A stretch of DNA of 46,726 bases from JAWLCA01 sp050485905. GTDB lineage: Bacteria; Pseudomonadota; Alphaproteobacteria; Rhodobacterales; Rhodobacteraceae. The translations under genes were made by a program, and so were the position numbers. Below are positions 32,875 through 41,306 of this stretch, piece by piece. Each line of letters opens with the position of its first letter. The stretch's first letter is position 1. The notes beneath the pieces were generated by a model. It was not told the DNA's origin, made no database searches, and saw nothing but the letters and a program-made list of their open reading frames with translations. Where the stretch lies: assembly GCA_050485905.1 (NCBI GenBank), contig JBJHCH010000012.1, positions 1 through 46,726 of the forward strand, in the 5' to 3' direction.

Positions 32875-33099
32875 TCAGGCGCGATCGTTCTGCAGATGAT
32901 TGCGGGCCACGCCCTCGATATCCGCTCGGCAAAGGCCGATATCGGTCAGTTCGCGCTCGGTCAGGCTGGAAAGCTCTGCCAGAGTGCGGTGATACTCGCG
33001 GCGGCGCTCAATGCCAGCCAGAATACGCTCATGGGCACGACGGAGGGTGCCGAGGATGCCCGCATTCGCGGACGGCGTGTTGATGAAAGTGGTGGCCAT
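32875..33099 (-). CDS. DUF1127 (YjiS-like) small protein
   Basis: The 74-aa basic protein carries the DUF1127 core RREYHRTLAELSSLTERELTDIGLCRADIEGVAR near its C-terminus. Such proteins are stress-induced in alphaproteobacteria, and some, like CcaF1 of Rhodobacter sphaeroides, bind RNA. AAAGGACC precedes the ATG on the minus strand. No CcsR-type small RNA repeats follow it; the convergent tetR gene starts within 19 bp. The region upstream (to 33382) contains the inverted repeat ATCAC-AAGAC-GTGAT at 33137-33151 and nothing else I can support. Confidence 0.85.
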   Translation of the reverse strand: MATTFINTPSANAGILGTLRRAHERILAGIERRREYHRTLAELSSLTERELTDIGLCRADIEGVARNHLQNDRA

Positions 33100-33136
33100 G
33101 GTTCGGTCCTTTGGTTTCGATGTCTCTGTCGGGGGG

Positions 33137-33151
33137 ATCACAAGACGTGAT
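33137..33151. promoter_or_regulatory. Inverted repeat upstream of the DUF1127 gene
   Basis: ATCAC and GTGAT arms flank a 5-nt centre, 38 bases before the DUF1127 ATG on its reading strand. It could be a leader hairpin or an operator. There is no independent evidence. Confidence 0.3.
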
Positions 33152-33382
33152 ACCCAGCTTCGGACAAGAGATTGGCGTTTTTCTGCACCTGCACAATGTC
33201 CCGGGCGGCAAAGCGGCCCTGCATCGCGCGCATGGCAAAAAGGGAACGCGCAAGTCATCTGAAAGATTGGGAAATCCGTTGTCGGCCGCTCTTCGCTGCG
33301 TGGTCATGCACGTCTATGACGCAGCGTCAGATCGGCGCAAGGCAAGGCCGGGTGGAGCGTTCGCAACCACGCAGCACGGCAA

Positions 33383-34267
33383 TCAGCGGCGTGCGCGCTG
33401 TTCGCGCAGGAAGATGAAGAAGCCTGCGCCGATGATGATCGCCCCCCCGGCCAGGGTCATCAGGCGCGGCACGTCGCCAAAGAACAGCCAGCCGAACAGG
33501 ATCGCCCAGAGCAGGAGCGTGTACTGGAAAGGGGCCACGGTCGCCGCATCGGCCAGCTTCAGCGCGCGGTTGACGCAGACATGCGCCCCCATGGCCACGA
33601 CGCCCAGCATGCCCAGCAGCAGGAAGTCGGCGGTTGTAGGCGTCACCCAACCAATGGGCGCCAGAACCGCGCCCGCGACCAGCGCGCCGATGATTTGCCA
33701 GGACACCAGTGTCGTGTCCGGGGTTCCTCGCAGGCTGCGCCCGGTCACCATCATCAGCGCAAAGCAAAGCGTTCCCAATATGGCCGTCAGGGTGGCCATT
33801 GGCTCAACCGCGCCGGACGGCGCCAGTGCCAGCAGCACGCCCACAAAGCCGATCCCGATGGCTGTCCAGCGAAGCGGCCCTACGCGTTCACCCAGAAGCC
33901 AGGGTGACATTGCGGCGACATAGATCGGCGCCGCGAGCCAATAGGTCATCACATCGGCCAGCGGCAGATGGCGCACCGCCGCGTAGAAGCAGAAGACCTC
34001 GGCCGTTGAGAAGACGACGCGGGCAAACTGCAGCCCCGGACGATCTACACGCCAGATCCGCGGCAACCCTAAACGCCAGAGGAATGGCGCAAGCACGATC
34101 AGCGCAAAGGCGCTGCGGATCAGCAGCACCTGACCCACCGAATAGGTGGCGACCAGCCACTTGCCGATGGCATCGTTGAGCGTGAAGAGGAACATTGCGA
34201 ACAGCATGACAAGGATGCCCAGCCGCGCGAGGGTCATCGTCCCGGTTGCTGCTGCGATCCGTGTCAT
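33383..34267 (-). CDS. EamA/DMT-family transporter
   Basis: The 294-aa protein has ten hydrophobic helices in two EamA halves (first AMFLFTLNDAIGKWLVATYSVGQVLLIRSAFAL, second ALVAGAVLAPIGW to FLREQRARR). Motifs VVFSTAEVFCFYAAVRHLPLADV and LLGERVGPLRWTAIGIGFVGVLLAL are characteristic. DMT transporters export metabolites such as amino acids, or import nucleotide or metabolite precursors; the substrate cannot be inferred. It follows the terminator of the TRAP operon, so it has its own promoter. The start may also be the ATG at 34237. Confidence 0.87.
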   Translation of the reverse strand: MTRIAAATGTMTLARLGILVMLFAMFLFTLNDAIGKWLVATYSVGQVLLIRSAFALIVLAPFLWRLGLPRIWRVDRPGLQFARVVFSTAEVFCFYAAVRHLPLADVMTYWLAAPIYVAAMSPWLLGERVGPLRWTAIGIGFVGVLLALAPSGAVEPMATLTAILGTLCFALMMVTGRSLRGTPDTTLVSWQIIGALVAGAVLAPIGWVTPTTADFLLLGMLGVVAMGAHVCVNRALKLADAATVAPFQYTLLLWAILFGWLFFGDVPRLMTLAGGAIIIGAGFFIFLREQRARR

Positions 34268-34284
34268 CCGCCGTATCCCTCTCA

Positions 34285-34313
34285 GGAAAACGGGGCGCCT
34301 GAGGCGCCCCGTT
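34285..34313 (-). terminator. Rho-independent terminator of the second TRAP operon
   Basis: AACGGGGCGCC and GGCGCCCCGTT (34289-34313) form a perfect 11-bp stem with a 3-nt loop. On the minus strand it is followed by TTTT. It starts 22 bases past the dctP stop codon and separates the TRAP operon from the EamA gene. Confidence 0.88.
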
Positions 34314-34335
34314 CCGAACCATTTTCGGTGCGCTT

Positions 34336-35340
34336 CTAGCTGCGCAGTTCGTCCAGTGCGGCAAGCATCCGGTCCACGACCTCGGCGCCGATCGTCTCCT
34401 TGTGCCGGTCATAGACCGCGGCCACGGCCTCACGGATGCGGGAGACCTGATCCTCGCTCAACTCGTTGTATTGCATCCCCCGCTCCTGAACATTGGCGAG
34501 CGATGTGTTTGAGAGTTCACGGCTAACCGACCGCTGAACCCCCTGTCCGACCATCGCGCAGTCCCGCAGGATCGCCTGCTCCTCTTCGGAATAGGTGTCG
34601 AAGATCGGCTTCGAGAAGAGCACCATGAACGGAGTATAGGCATGCCGCGTGGCGGACAGATAGTCCTGCACCTCGTAGAACTGCGAGGTGTCGATGGTCA
34701 CATAGGGGTTCTCCTGGGCATCGATGGCCCGGGTTTCCAGCGCCGTGAACACCTCACCAAAGGCCATCGGCGTGGCATTCGCGCCCAGCGTCTGGAAGGT
34801 GTCGAGGAAGATATTGTTCTGCATCACCCGCACCCGCATCCCCTGGAAATCCTCCAGCGAGGCGACGGGGCGCAGCGAGTTGGTCAGGTTGCGGAAGCCG
34901 TTTTCCCACCAGGACAGGTTCACTAGGCCCGAGTTGGGCATCATCTCGGTCACATAGGTGCCGAACTCGCCGTCAAGGATCGCATCAGCCTCGGCCTCGT
35001 CCGCGAACAGGAACGGCAGGTCAAACACGCCGAGCGCAGGCTCGATCCCCACCAGAGGTGAGGTCGAGGTGATCACCATCTCCTGCGTGCCCGAGCGCAG
35101 GGCCTGGGTTGCGGTCAGATCGTCACCGAGTGCCGAGGACCAGAAGGCATTCAGCGTCCAGGCGCCGCCGGTCCTGTCGGTGATGCATTCGCGCATCGCC
35201 TCGATCCCGTTGCCCACCGGGTGCGTTTCGGCAACGCCGTTCGATACCGTGATCGTTCGCGTCTGGATCTCGGCCACCGCGGGCAGGGCCATGCCGAGGG
35301 CGAGTGTTGTCGTCAGGCTCAGTTTCGTCAGGGTCTTCAT
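34336..35340 (-). CDS. dctP: TRAP transporter solute-binding protein (DctP family), second system
   Basis: The 334-aa protein has a signal peptide (residues 1-22, ending LPAVAE) and the DctP fold with the carboxylate-binding Arg region GMRVRVMQNN and the signature TPMAFGEVFTALETRAIDAQENPYV. It is the last gene of a dctQ-dctM-dctP operon, the reverse of the first TRAP system where the binding protein comes first. AAGGAGGACGC precedes the ATG. A strong terminator follows. The context of LacI, DenD-like, XylX-like and enolase genes suggests a sugar-acid substrate (inference). Confidence 0.92.
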   Translation of the reverse strand: MKTLTKLSLTTTLALGMALPAVAEIQTRTITVSNGVAETHPVGNGIEAMRECITDRTGGAWTLNAFWSSALGDDLTATQALRSGTQEMVITSTSPLVGIEPALGVFDLPFLFADEAEADAILDGEFGTYVTEMMPNSGLVNLSWWENGFRNLTNSLRPVASLEDFQGMRVRVMQNNIFLDTFQTLGANATPMAFGEVFTALETRAIDAQENPYVTIDTSQFYEVQDYLSATRHAYTPFMVLFSKPIFDTYSEEEQAILRDCAMVGQGVQRSVSRELSNTSLANVQERGMQYNELSEDQVSRIREAVAAVYDRHKETIGAEVVDRMLAALDELRS

Positions 35341-35382
35341 TGCGTCCTCCTTCGCAGGTTGAAGTTTTCTTTCGTGGCGTTC

Positions 35383-36660
35383 TCAGCGCAGCCAGGCCAG
35401 CGGCACCAGGACAAGTTCAGGGAATGCGATCAGCAGGCCCAGAACAAAGACCTGGCTGGCCAGGAACGGCCAGACGCCCCAGATCACGCGGCCGAGCGGC
35501 ACGCGGCTGACACCACTGACCACGTTCAGTACCACACCCACCGGCGGCGTCATCAGCCCGATGCAGGTGGTCATCACGAAGACCACGCCGAAATAGACCG
35601 GGTCGATCCCGGCGGTACGGATGATCGGCATCAGCACCGGCGACAGGATCAGGATGGTGGGCGCGAGGTCAAGCACCGTGCCTACCAGCAGCACCAGCAG
35701 GATGATGCAGAGCATCAACAGCTTTGGCTGGTCGATGATCGGGCTGAGGAATGCAGTGATCTCGTTCGGGATGTTGGCGCGCGTGATCAGCCAGCTTGTC
35801 ACCAGCGCCGCCGCGACGAGAAACAGCACGACAGAGGTTGTCTTGGCCGCGTTCAGGAACACGCCGTAGAGATCGCGGATCTTCAGTTCCCGATAGACCA
35901 CCATGCCCACGAACATCGCATAGACGGCCGCGATCACCGCCGCCTCAGTTGGCGTGAATACGCCAAAGCGGATGCCGCCGAGTATGATGACCGGCATGAG
36001 CAGCGCCCAGCCCGCCCGACCTGTGGCGACCAGCCGCTCTCGTCCCGACCGCTTCGGCAGGGTCGCCACGTTTTCCTTGCGCGCGACGATCATCCAGACC
36101 GCGATCAGCGCCATGGCCATCATCAGGCCGGGCACGATGCCGCCCATGAATAGGCCCGTGATCGACACGTTGGCGGCGACGCCGAAGATGATGAAGGCGA
36201 TGGATGGCGGGATCACCGGCGCGATCACCCCGCCCGCCGCCATCAGCCCAGCCGAGCGCGGCACATTGTAGCCCGCCTGCCGCATCATCGGTATCAGGAT
36301 CGCTGCCAGCGCGGCGGAGTCCGCCGCCGCCGAGCCCGAGAGCGAGGCCATGATCACCGCTGCAATCACCGCGACTATACCGAGACCACCCTTGATATGG
36401 CCGACGCAGGCCACCGCGAAGTCGACGATGCGCTTCGACAGCCCGCCTGCGTTCATCAACTCGCCAGCAAGCAGGAAGAAGGGGATCGCCAGAAGGGTGA
36501 AGGTGTTCGCGCCCGAAATCATCTGCTGCGACAGGATCTGGGCGTTGAATATGCCCATCCAGGTCATAAGCACGATGCCGCAGAACATCAGCGCAAAGGC
36601 TACCGGCACACCCAGCGCGAGCGTCCCGAACAGCGTGACCAGGAAGACGCCGATGATCAT
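35383..36660 (-). CDS. dctM: TRAP transporter large membrane subunit (DctM family), second system
   Basis: The 425-aa DctM permease has about 12 hydrophobic segments. Marks are FFLLAGELMNAGGLSKRIVDF, MASLSGSAAADSAALAAILIPMM and GGVIAPVIPPSIAFIIFGV, plus the late CIGLMTPPVGVVLNVV. It overlaps dctQ upstream by 4 bases and precedes dctP by 42 bp. It is clearly distinct in sequence from the first system's DctM, although both are 425 aa, so it is a separate transporter rather than a recent duplicate. Confidence 0.92.
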   Translation of the reverse strand: MIIGVFLVTLFGTLALGVPVAFALMFCGIVLMTWMGIFNAQILSQQMISGANTFTLLAIPFFLLAGELMNAGGLSKRIVDFAVACVGHIKGGLGIVAVIAAVIMASLSGSAAADSAALAAILIPMMRQAGYNVPRSAGLMAAGGVIAPVIPPSIAFIIFGVAANVSITGLFMGGIVPGLMMAMALIAVWMIVARKENVATLPKRSGRERLVATGRAGWALLMPVIILGGIRFGVFTPTEAAVIAAVYAMFVGMVVYRELKIRDLYGVFLNAAKTTSVVLFLVAAALVTSWLITRANIPNEITAFLSPIIDQPKLLMLCIILLVLLVGTVLDLAPTILILSPVLMPIIRTAGIDPVYFGVVFVMTTCIGLMTPPVGVVLNVVSGVSRVPLGRVIWGVWPFLASQVFVLGLLIAFPELVLVPLAWLR

Positions 36661-37193
36661 CCGTGCTTCGCTTTGGTGTCGATGTCGTCATATTCGCCGG
36701 CGAAGCGTGCGATCTCGGCCGGATCGATGCGACCCAGAAGAATCCGCACCAACCGCACCAGTGCGATCAGACCGATCCCGAGCGCGGTGAAATAGCCGAT
36801 GCCGAAGACCCAGATCATCGAAATGCCGACGACCGCCGCGCGCATGCTGGCGTTGATTTCGTGCTGCATCCACGTCCCGTAGAACAGCACCGCTGCGCAC
36901 AGCAGGATGATCGCATTCGTAAGCGCCATGCAGATCAGCCGGCCGCGGCGCCCGAACAGCCGCACCATGGTTTCCACGCCGATGTGGCCGTGATCCCGGA
37001 ACGCCAGCACCGCGCCGGTGAAGGTCAGCCAGACGAAGAAGTAGCGCGACATCTCCTCGGAGAAGTTGATGCCAGTGTTGAAGCCGTAGCGCAGCACGAC
37101 ATTGGTGAAGACCATCGCCACCATGCCCGCCAACAGCAGCACCAGCGCCACCTCGACGACACGGACGATCGCGAATTCGATGCGCGCAATCAT
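36657..37193 (-). CDS. dctQ: TRAP transporter small membrane subunit (DctQ family), second system
   Basis: The 178-aa protein has four membrane helices (about residues 12-33, 50-65, 85-107 and 128-150). The DctQ core NFSEEMSRYFFVWLTFTGAVLAFRDHGHIGVETM holds the conserved E-E/S-R-Y pattern. It is the first gene of the operon and is divergent from the LacI gene. The ATG at 37193 was chosen; an open frame upstream runs over the lacI promoter region and is rejected. Confidence 0.88.
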   Translation of the reverse strand: MIARIEFAIVRVVEVALVLLLAGMVAMVFTNVVLRYGFNTGINFSEEMSRYFFVWLTFTGAVLAFRDHGHIGVETMVRLFGRRGRLICMALTNAIILLCAAVLFYGTWMQHEINASMRAAVVGISMIWVFGIGYFTALGIGLIALVRLVRILLGRIDPAEIARFAGEYDDIDTKAKHG

Positions 37194-37285
37194 CGCGCGC
37201 GATCCCGGCCCGCGTGACGTTGGTCGCAGATCATTCCCCCTCCGGCATCTGACCGGCGCAGCAGATCGCCGCGGCATTTTTTTCT

Positions 37286-37313
37286 GTGAAAACGCTAATT
37301 GAAAGCGTATATC
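37286..37313. promoter_or_regulatory. Tandem LacI-like operator elements
   Basis: TGAAAACG (37286-37293) and TGAAAGCG (37299-37306) are direct repeats 13 bp apart in the divergent lacI-dctQ gap. ACGCT...AGCGT also forms an inverted pair over 37291-37307. Both elements resemble the left half of LacI-family operators (TGAAANCGNT). Binding here would control both directions. Confidence 0.55.
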
Positions 37314-37344
37314 AGAGTCAACCAACAAAACCGGAAAGCGCCGG

Positions 37345-38382
37345 TTGAAGGTATCGTCATTGAGAAGAAAAGAACGTAATCCCAACATAGTAACGCTTGC
37401 CGATGTGGCCAGCGCGGCGGATGTTAGCGCCGTCACCGCGTCGCGTGCCCTGCGCACGCCGGATCTCGTCGCCGAGGCGACGCTGAAGCGGGTTCAGGAA
37501 GCGGCGAACGCGCTGGGATACGTTCCAAATCCTGCGGCGCGGGCACTCGCGCGTGCGCGCTCGAATACGCTGGCGGTGATCATTCCCTCGGTGACGAATC
37601 AGGTCTTCACGGAATTGCTGCGCGGTGTCTTTGACTCGGTCGAGGATACCGGGTTGCAGGTGCAGTTGGCGAACACTCGCTACCGTCCGACGCGCGAAGA
37701 GGATCTGCTGCGACTTTTCGCTGCGCAGCGCCCGGCAGGCGCGATCATCGCGGGTATCGACCAGACTCCGATCGCCCGAAACCTTCTGGGCGCGCTCGAC
37801 TGTCCGGTGGTGCAGGTGATGGAACTTTGCGACGATCCTATCGACATGGTGATCGGCTGCGACCAGCGCGCCGCGGCGGCCGATGCTGTGGACCACCTGC
37901 TGCAACGCGGCTACCGGCGGATCGGGTTCCTGGGCGCGCGGATGGACCCGCGGGCGCAGCGGCGGATGCAGGGTTGGCGCGACCGGCTGGAGCGGGCCAA
38001 TCTTTATGACGAGGCACTGATGCTGACGACGCCGCATCCCTCATCGGTGACGGTCGGTTCGCGGATGCTGGAAGAATTCCTGGCCATGGTGCCCGATGCC
38101 GATGCGGTCTTCTGCAACAACGACGACGTGGCGCTCGGCGCGCTGTTCGAGTGCCAGCGTCGGGGAATCCGCGTGCCGGCGCAGTTCGGCATCATGGGGT
38201 TCAACGATCTGGAGATGGTATCGGTCAGCAACCCGGCGATCAGCAGCGTGGCGACACATCGCTACGAGATGGGCCGCCTGGCCGTGACAATGCTGCAGCA
38301 GGCCGCGCGTGGCGAGCGGCCGGAGCCGGCAGTCGTCGATAGCGGCCATACGCTGATGATCCGGGGCAGCACGGCGCGTTAG
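37345..38382 (+). CDS. LacI-family transcriptional regulator
   Basis: The 345-aa regulator has the LacI HTH and hinge helix (VTLADVASAADVSAVTASRALRTPDLVAEATLKRVQEAANALGYVPNPAARALA, about residues 16-68) and a periplasmic-binding-like ligand domain (LAVIIPSVTNQVFTELLRGV, AVFCNNDDVALGALFECQRRG, GIMGFNDLEM). It resembles GntR-type gluconate repressors. No ATG is available. TTG at 37345 follows GGAAAG; a second TTG lies at 37360. It probably represses the divergent TRAP operon and the following dehydrogenase genes, using a sugar acid as inducer. Confidence 0.87.
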   Translation: MKVSSLRRKERNPNIVTLADVASAADVSAVTASRALRTPDLVAEATLKRVQEAANALGYVPNPAARALARARSNTLAVIIPSVTNQVFTELLRGVFDSVEDTGLQVQLANTRYRPTREEDLLRLFAAQRPAGAIIAGIDQTPIARNLLGALDCPVVQVMELCDDPIDMVIGCDQRAAAADAVDHLLQRGYRRIGFLGARMDPRAQRRMQGWRDRLERANLYDEALMLTTPHPSSVTVGSRMLEEFLAMVPDADAVFCNNDDVALGALFECQRRGIRVPAQFGIMGFNDLEMVSVSNPAISSVATHRYEMGRLAVTMLQQAARGERPEPAVVDSGHTLMIRGSTAR

Positions 38383-38399
38383 AACAAATGGGGGAAGGG

Positions 38400-39392
38400 A
38401 TGCACATACTCGTCACCGGCGCGGCCGGCATGATCGGTCGAAAGCTGACGGCGGCGCTTTCGCAGGGTGGCTTGGGTGGCACGGCCATTGACCGCTTCAC
38501 GCTTGCAGACGTGGTTGAGGCGCCGCTGCCCGAGGGGTTCGCCGGTCAGGTCACGCCTGTCGTCACCGACATCGGACGGCCCGAGAGCGCCGAGCGCCTG
38601 ATTGCCGACCGACCGGATCTGATCTTCCATCTCGCCGCCATCGTCTCGGGCGAGGCCGAGGACGATTTCGACAAAGGCTACCGGATCAACCTTGACGGAA
38701 CGCGCTGGCTGTTCGACGCGATCCGCCTGGCCGGGGACTACCGCCCGCGGGTGGTCTTCGCGTCGTCAATCGCGGTTTTCGGAACGCCCTTTCCCGAAAG
38801 GATCGGCGACGAGTTCTTCTGCACCCCGCGTACCAGCTACGGCACCCAGAAGGCGATGGGCGAGTTGCTGCTGAACGACTACTCCCGCCGCGGCTTTTTC
38901 GACGGCGTCGGCATACGGCTTCCGACAATCTGCATCCGCCCCGGTGTCCCGAACAAGGCGGCCTCGGGCTTCTTCTCGAACATCCTGCGCGAGCCGCTGG
39001 CGGGCAAGCCCGCGGTGCTGCCGGTGGACGACGGCGTGCGCCACTGGCATGCCAGCCCGCGCGCGGCGGTCGGGTTCCTGACCCATGCCGCGACGCTGGA
39101 CACGGGATTGCTCGGGCATCGTCGGGTTCTGAACATGCCCGGCCTGTCGGCCACGGTTGCCGAGCAGATCGCGGCGCTGGAGCGGGTGGCCGGACCGGCG
39201 GCCACCGCGCTGATCCGGCGCGAGCCCGACCCGAAGATCGCCGCTATGGTTTCCGGCTGGGCACAGGATTTTGCGCCGGACCGCGCGCTGGCGCTCGGCT
39301 TCACCACCGAGAGCAGCTTTGACGAGATCATTCGCATCCATATCGAGGACGAACTCGGCGGCCGCATCCCGGTGCTGGAGGACGTGGGATGA
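38400..39392 (+). CDS. NAD-dependent epimerase/dehydratase, DenD (D-erythronate dehydrogenase)-like
   Basis: This 330-aa extended-SDR enzyme has the NAD loop GAAGMIG (residues 7-13) and catalytic S122/S123 with Y147 and K151 (SYGTQK). The opening (LVTGAAGMIGRKLTAAL, then ADVVEAPLPEGF) matches the DenD group, which oxidises D-erythronate to 2-keto-D-erythronate. The usual DenD partners (a DUF1537 kinase OtnK, OtnC or OtnI) are absent, so another aldonate or aldose substrate is possible. The ATG at 38400 has GGGGGAAGGG before it; an ATG at 38388 lacks one. It follows lacI by 17 bp and overlaps the next gene, so the three form an operon. Confidence 0.82.
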   Translation: MHILVTGAAGMIGRKLTAALSQGGLGGTAIDRFTLADVVEAPLPEGFAGQVTPVVTDIGRPESAERLIADRPDLIFHLAAIVSGEAEDDFDKGYRINLDGTRWLFDAIRLAGDYRPRVVFASSIAVFGTPFPERIGDEFFCTPRTSYGTQKAMGELLLNDYSRRGFFDGVGIRLPTICIRPGVPNKAASGFFSNILREPLAGKPAVLPVDDGVRHWHASPRAAVGFLTHAATLDTGLLGHRRVLNMPGLSATVAEQIAALERVAGPAATALIRREPDPKIAAMVSGWAQDFAPDRALALGFTTESSFDEIIRIHIEDELGGRIPVLEDVG

Positions 39393-40141
39393 GCGCGGGC
39401 ACCGCAATCGTCACCGGAGCGGGCACCGGGATCGGCCGCGCGATCTGCGAAAGCCTGCTGGAAGGGGGTTGGCAGGTGGCGCTGGCTGGCCGCCGCGCGG
39501 CAACCCTCCACGACACCGCCGCCGCACTCGACCCGGATGGCAGTCGCACGCTCTGCCAGCCGACGGACGTGGGCGATCCGGCACAGGTAGACGCGCTTTT
39601 CGCCGCCACAATCGCGCGCTGGGGCCGTGTCGATCTGCTGGTCAACAACGCCGGGATCGGCCTGCCCGCCATTCCGTTGGAGGATGTTTCGCCAGAGGAT
39701 TGGCACCGGATTGTCGCGGCCAACCTGTCGGGAATGTTCTTCTGCATCCAGGCCGCGTTTCGCACGATGAAGGCGCAGTCGCCGCGCGGCGGGCGGATCA
39801 TCAACAACGGCTCGGTCTCGGCCACGACGCCACGCCCGCATTCGGCGCCCTATACGGCGACGAAGCATGCGGTGACCGGGCTTACCAAATCCGCCGCGCT
39901 GGATGGCCGGGCGTTCGGCATTGCCGTGGGCCAGATCGATATCGGCAACGCCGCCAGCGAGATGACGGCCCGGATGACAGACGGCGTGCTGCAGCCCGAT
40001 GGCCGCATGATGCCCGAGGCGCGGATGGACGTGGCCCACGTGGGCCGGGCGGTCGCGCATATGGCCAGCCTGCCGCTGGACGCCAATGTGCTGTTCATGA
40101 CCGTGATGGCAACGCAGATGCCAATGGTCGGCCGGGGCTGA
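39389..40141 (+). CDS. Short-chain dehydrogenase/reductase (SDR)
   Basis: This 250-aa classical SDR has the cofactor loop TGAGTGIG (9-16), NNAG (86-89), catalytic S142, Y155 and K159 (YTATK). It overlaps the DenD-like gene by 4 bases. In sugar-acid loci SDRs oxidise an aldose to its lactone, or a hydroxyl of a keto-deoxy acid. The substrate cannot be read from the sequence. It ends 6 bp from the convergent XylX-like gene. Confidence 0.88.
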   Translation: MSAGTAIVTGAGTGIGRAICESLLEGGWQVALAGRRAATLHDTAAALDPDGSRTLCQPTDVGDPAQVDALFAATIARWGRVDLLVNNAGIGLPAIPLEDVSPEDWHRIVAANLSGMFFCIQAAFRTMKAQSPRGGRIINNGSVSATTPRPHSAPYTATKHAVTGLTKSAALDGRAFGIAVGQIDIGNAASEMTARMTDGVLQPDGRMMPEARMDVAHVGRAVAHMASLPLDANVLFMTVMATQMPMVGRG

Positions 40142-40147
40142 CGGCGG

Positions 40148-41290
40148 CTACAGCAGGCCGCGCCCCGCCAGGTTTCGCATCAGCGCGCCGGTGCCAAAGG
40201 TCCATTCCGGCGCCTCGGTCGCCAGCCGCACGGTGTTGACGAGCGCCCCCAGTTCCGGCGTTGCCACGGTCACGCGGTCGCCAAGATGATGGGTGAAGCC
40301 CTGCCCGGGCGCGTCGCGGTCCTGCACAGGCGCGAACATCGTTCCGAGATAGAGCAGGAAGCCGTCGGGATACTGGTGATGCCGCCCCCGCGTCTGCGCC
40401 ACCAGATCCGCCGGGTCGCGGCTGATCTCGGCCATCGACGACCGGCCATCCAGCACGAAGCCGTCGTCCTGCCCCTCGACCCGCAGCGTCAGTTCCAGCC
40501 CGCGCACGGTATCAAGCGTGAAGTCGTCATCGAAGATGCGGATGAAAGGGCCGATCGCGGCGGCGGCGTTGTTATCCTTGGCCTTGCCCAGCAGCAGCGC
40601 TGACCGGCCCTCGACATCGCGCAGGTTCACATCATTGCCCAACGTCGCGCCGACGATGCGGCCCGTGCCGTCCACCGCCAGAACCACCTCGGGCTCCGGG
40701 TTGTTCCAAGTGGAGATCGGGTGCAGGCCAACCGCCGCGCCCCAGCCCACTGCGCTCATCGGCTGGGCCTTCGTGAAAACCTCGGCATCCGGGCCGATGC
40801 CGACCTCCAGATACTGGCTCCACAGCCCCTCGGCCTGCAGCAGGCGCTTGACCTCAGCGGCCTTGTCCGAACCGGGCACCAGATCGCGCAGGCTGTCGCC
40901 GATCACGCGGGCCACGCGGGCTCGGATTTCCTCGGCCCGCGAGGCATCGCCGGCCGCGCGCTCCTCGATCACCCGCTCGACCATCGAGCGCGCGAAGGTC
41001 ACGCCGCAAGCCTTCACCGCCTGCAGGTCGCAAGGGGCGAGCAGGCGGGTGGTGTCGCCCGTGACCTCGACGCTCGTGGCGGCGATCTCTTCCAATGGCC
41101 CCAGATCCTCGCCCGGGATCGCGGCGACGAAACCGGCGATTTCGGGCTGGTCCAGCAGGTCGCGCATTGTCGGGGCCGCGCGGGTCGTGATATCGCTTAC
41201 GCGGCCGTCGCGCAGCGCCACCAGCGCAGGCCCGATACCGGCACGCCAGACGCGGCCCAGAAACAGGCCCTCGGGGGGGAGGTCGATCAT
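40148..41290 (-). CDS. XylX-like 2-keto-3-deoxy-pentonate dehydratase (FAH family)
   Basis: This 380-aa FAH-superfamily protein closely resembles Caulobacter XylX: LLAPCDLQAVKACGVTFA, GLWSQYLEVGIGPDAEVFTKAQP, WNNPEPEVVLAVD, GNDVNLRDVEGRSALLLGKAKDNNAAAAIGPF, HQYPDGFLLYLGTMFAP and the C-terminal NLAGRGLL. XylX dehydrates 2-keto-3-deoxy-D-xylonate to alpha-ketoglutarate semialdehyde in the Weimberg pathway. Recognition is from memory of XylX. The start is ATG 41290, with CAGGAG at good spacing; an ATG at 41305 lacks one. It follows the enolase gene by 16 bp, so the pair is one operon: an aldonate is dehydrated, then its 2-keto-3-deoxy product. Confidence 0.85.
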   Translation of the reverse strand: MIDLPPEGLFLGRVWRAGIGPALVALRDGRVSDITTRAAPTMRDLLDQPEIAGFVAAIPGEDLGPLEEIAATSVEVTGDTTRLLAPCDLQAVKACGVTFARSMVERVIEERAAGDASRAEEIRARVARVIGDSLRDLVPGSDKAAEVKRLLQAEGLWSQYLEVGIGPDAEVFTKAQPMSAVGWGAAVGLHPISTWNNPEPEVVLAVDGTGRIVGATLGNDVNLRDVEGRSALLLGKAKDNNAAAAIGPFIRIFDDDFTLDTVRGLELTLRVEGQDDGFVLDGRSSMAEISRDPADLVAQTRGRHHQYPDGFLLYLGTMFAPVQDRDAPGQGFTHHLGDRVTVATPELGALVNTVRLATEAPEWTFGTGALMRNLAGRGLL

Positions 41291-41306
41291 CGGTAACTCC
41301 TGCATA

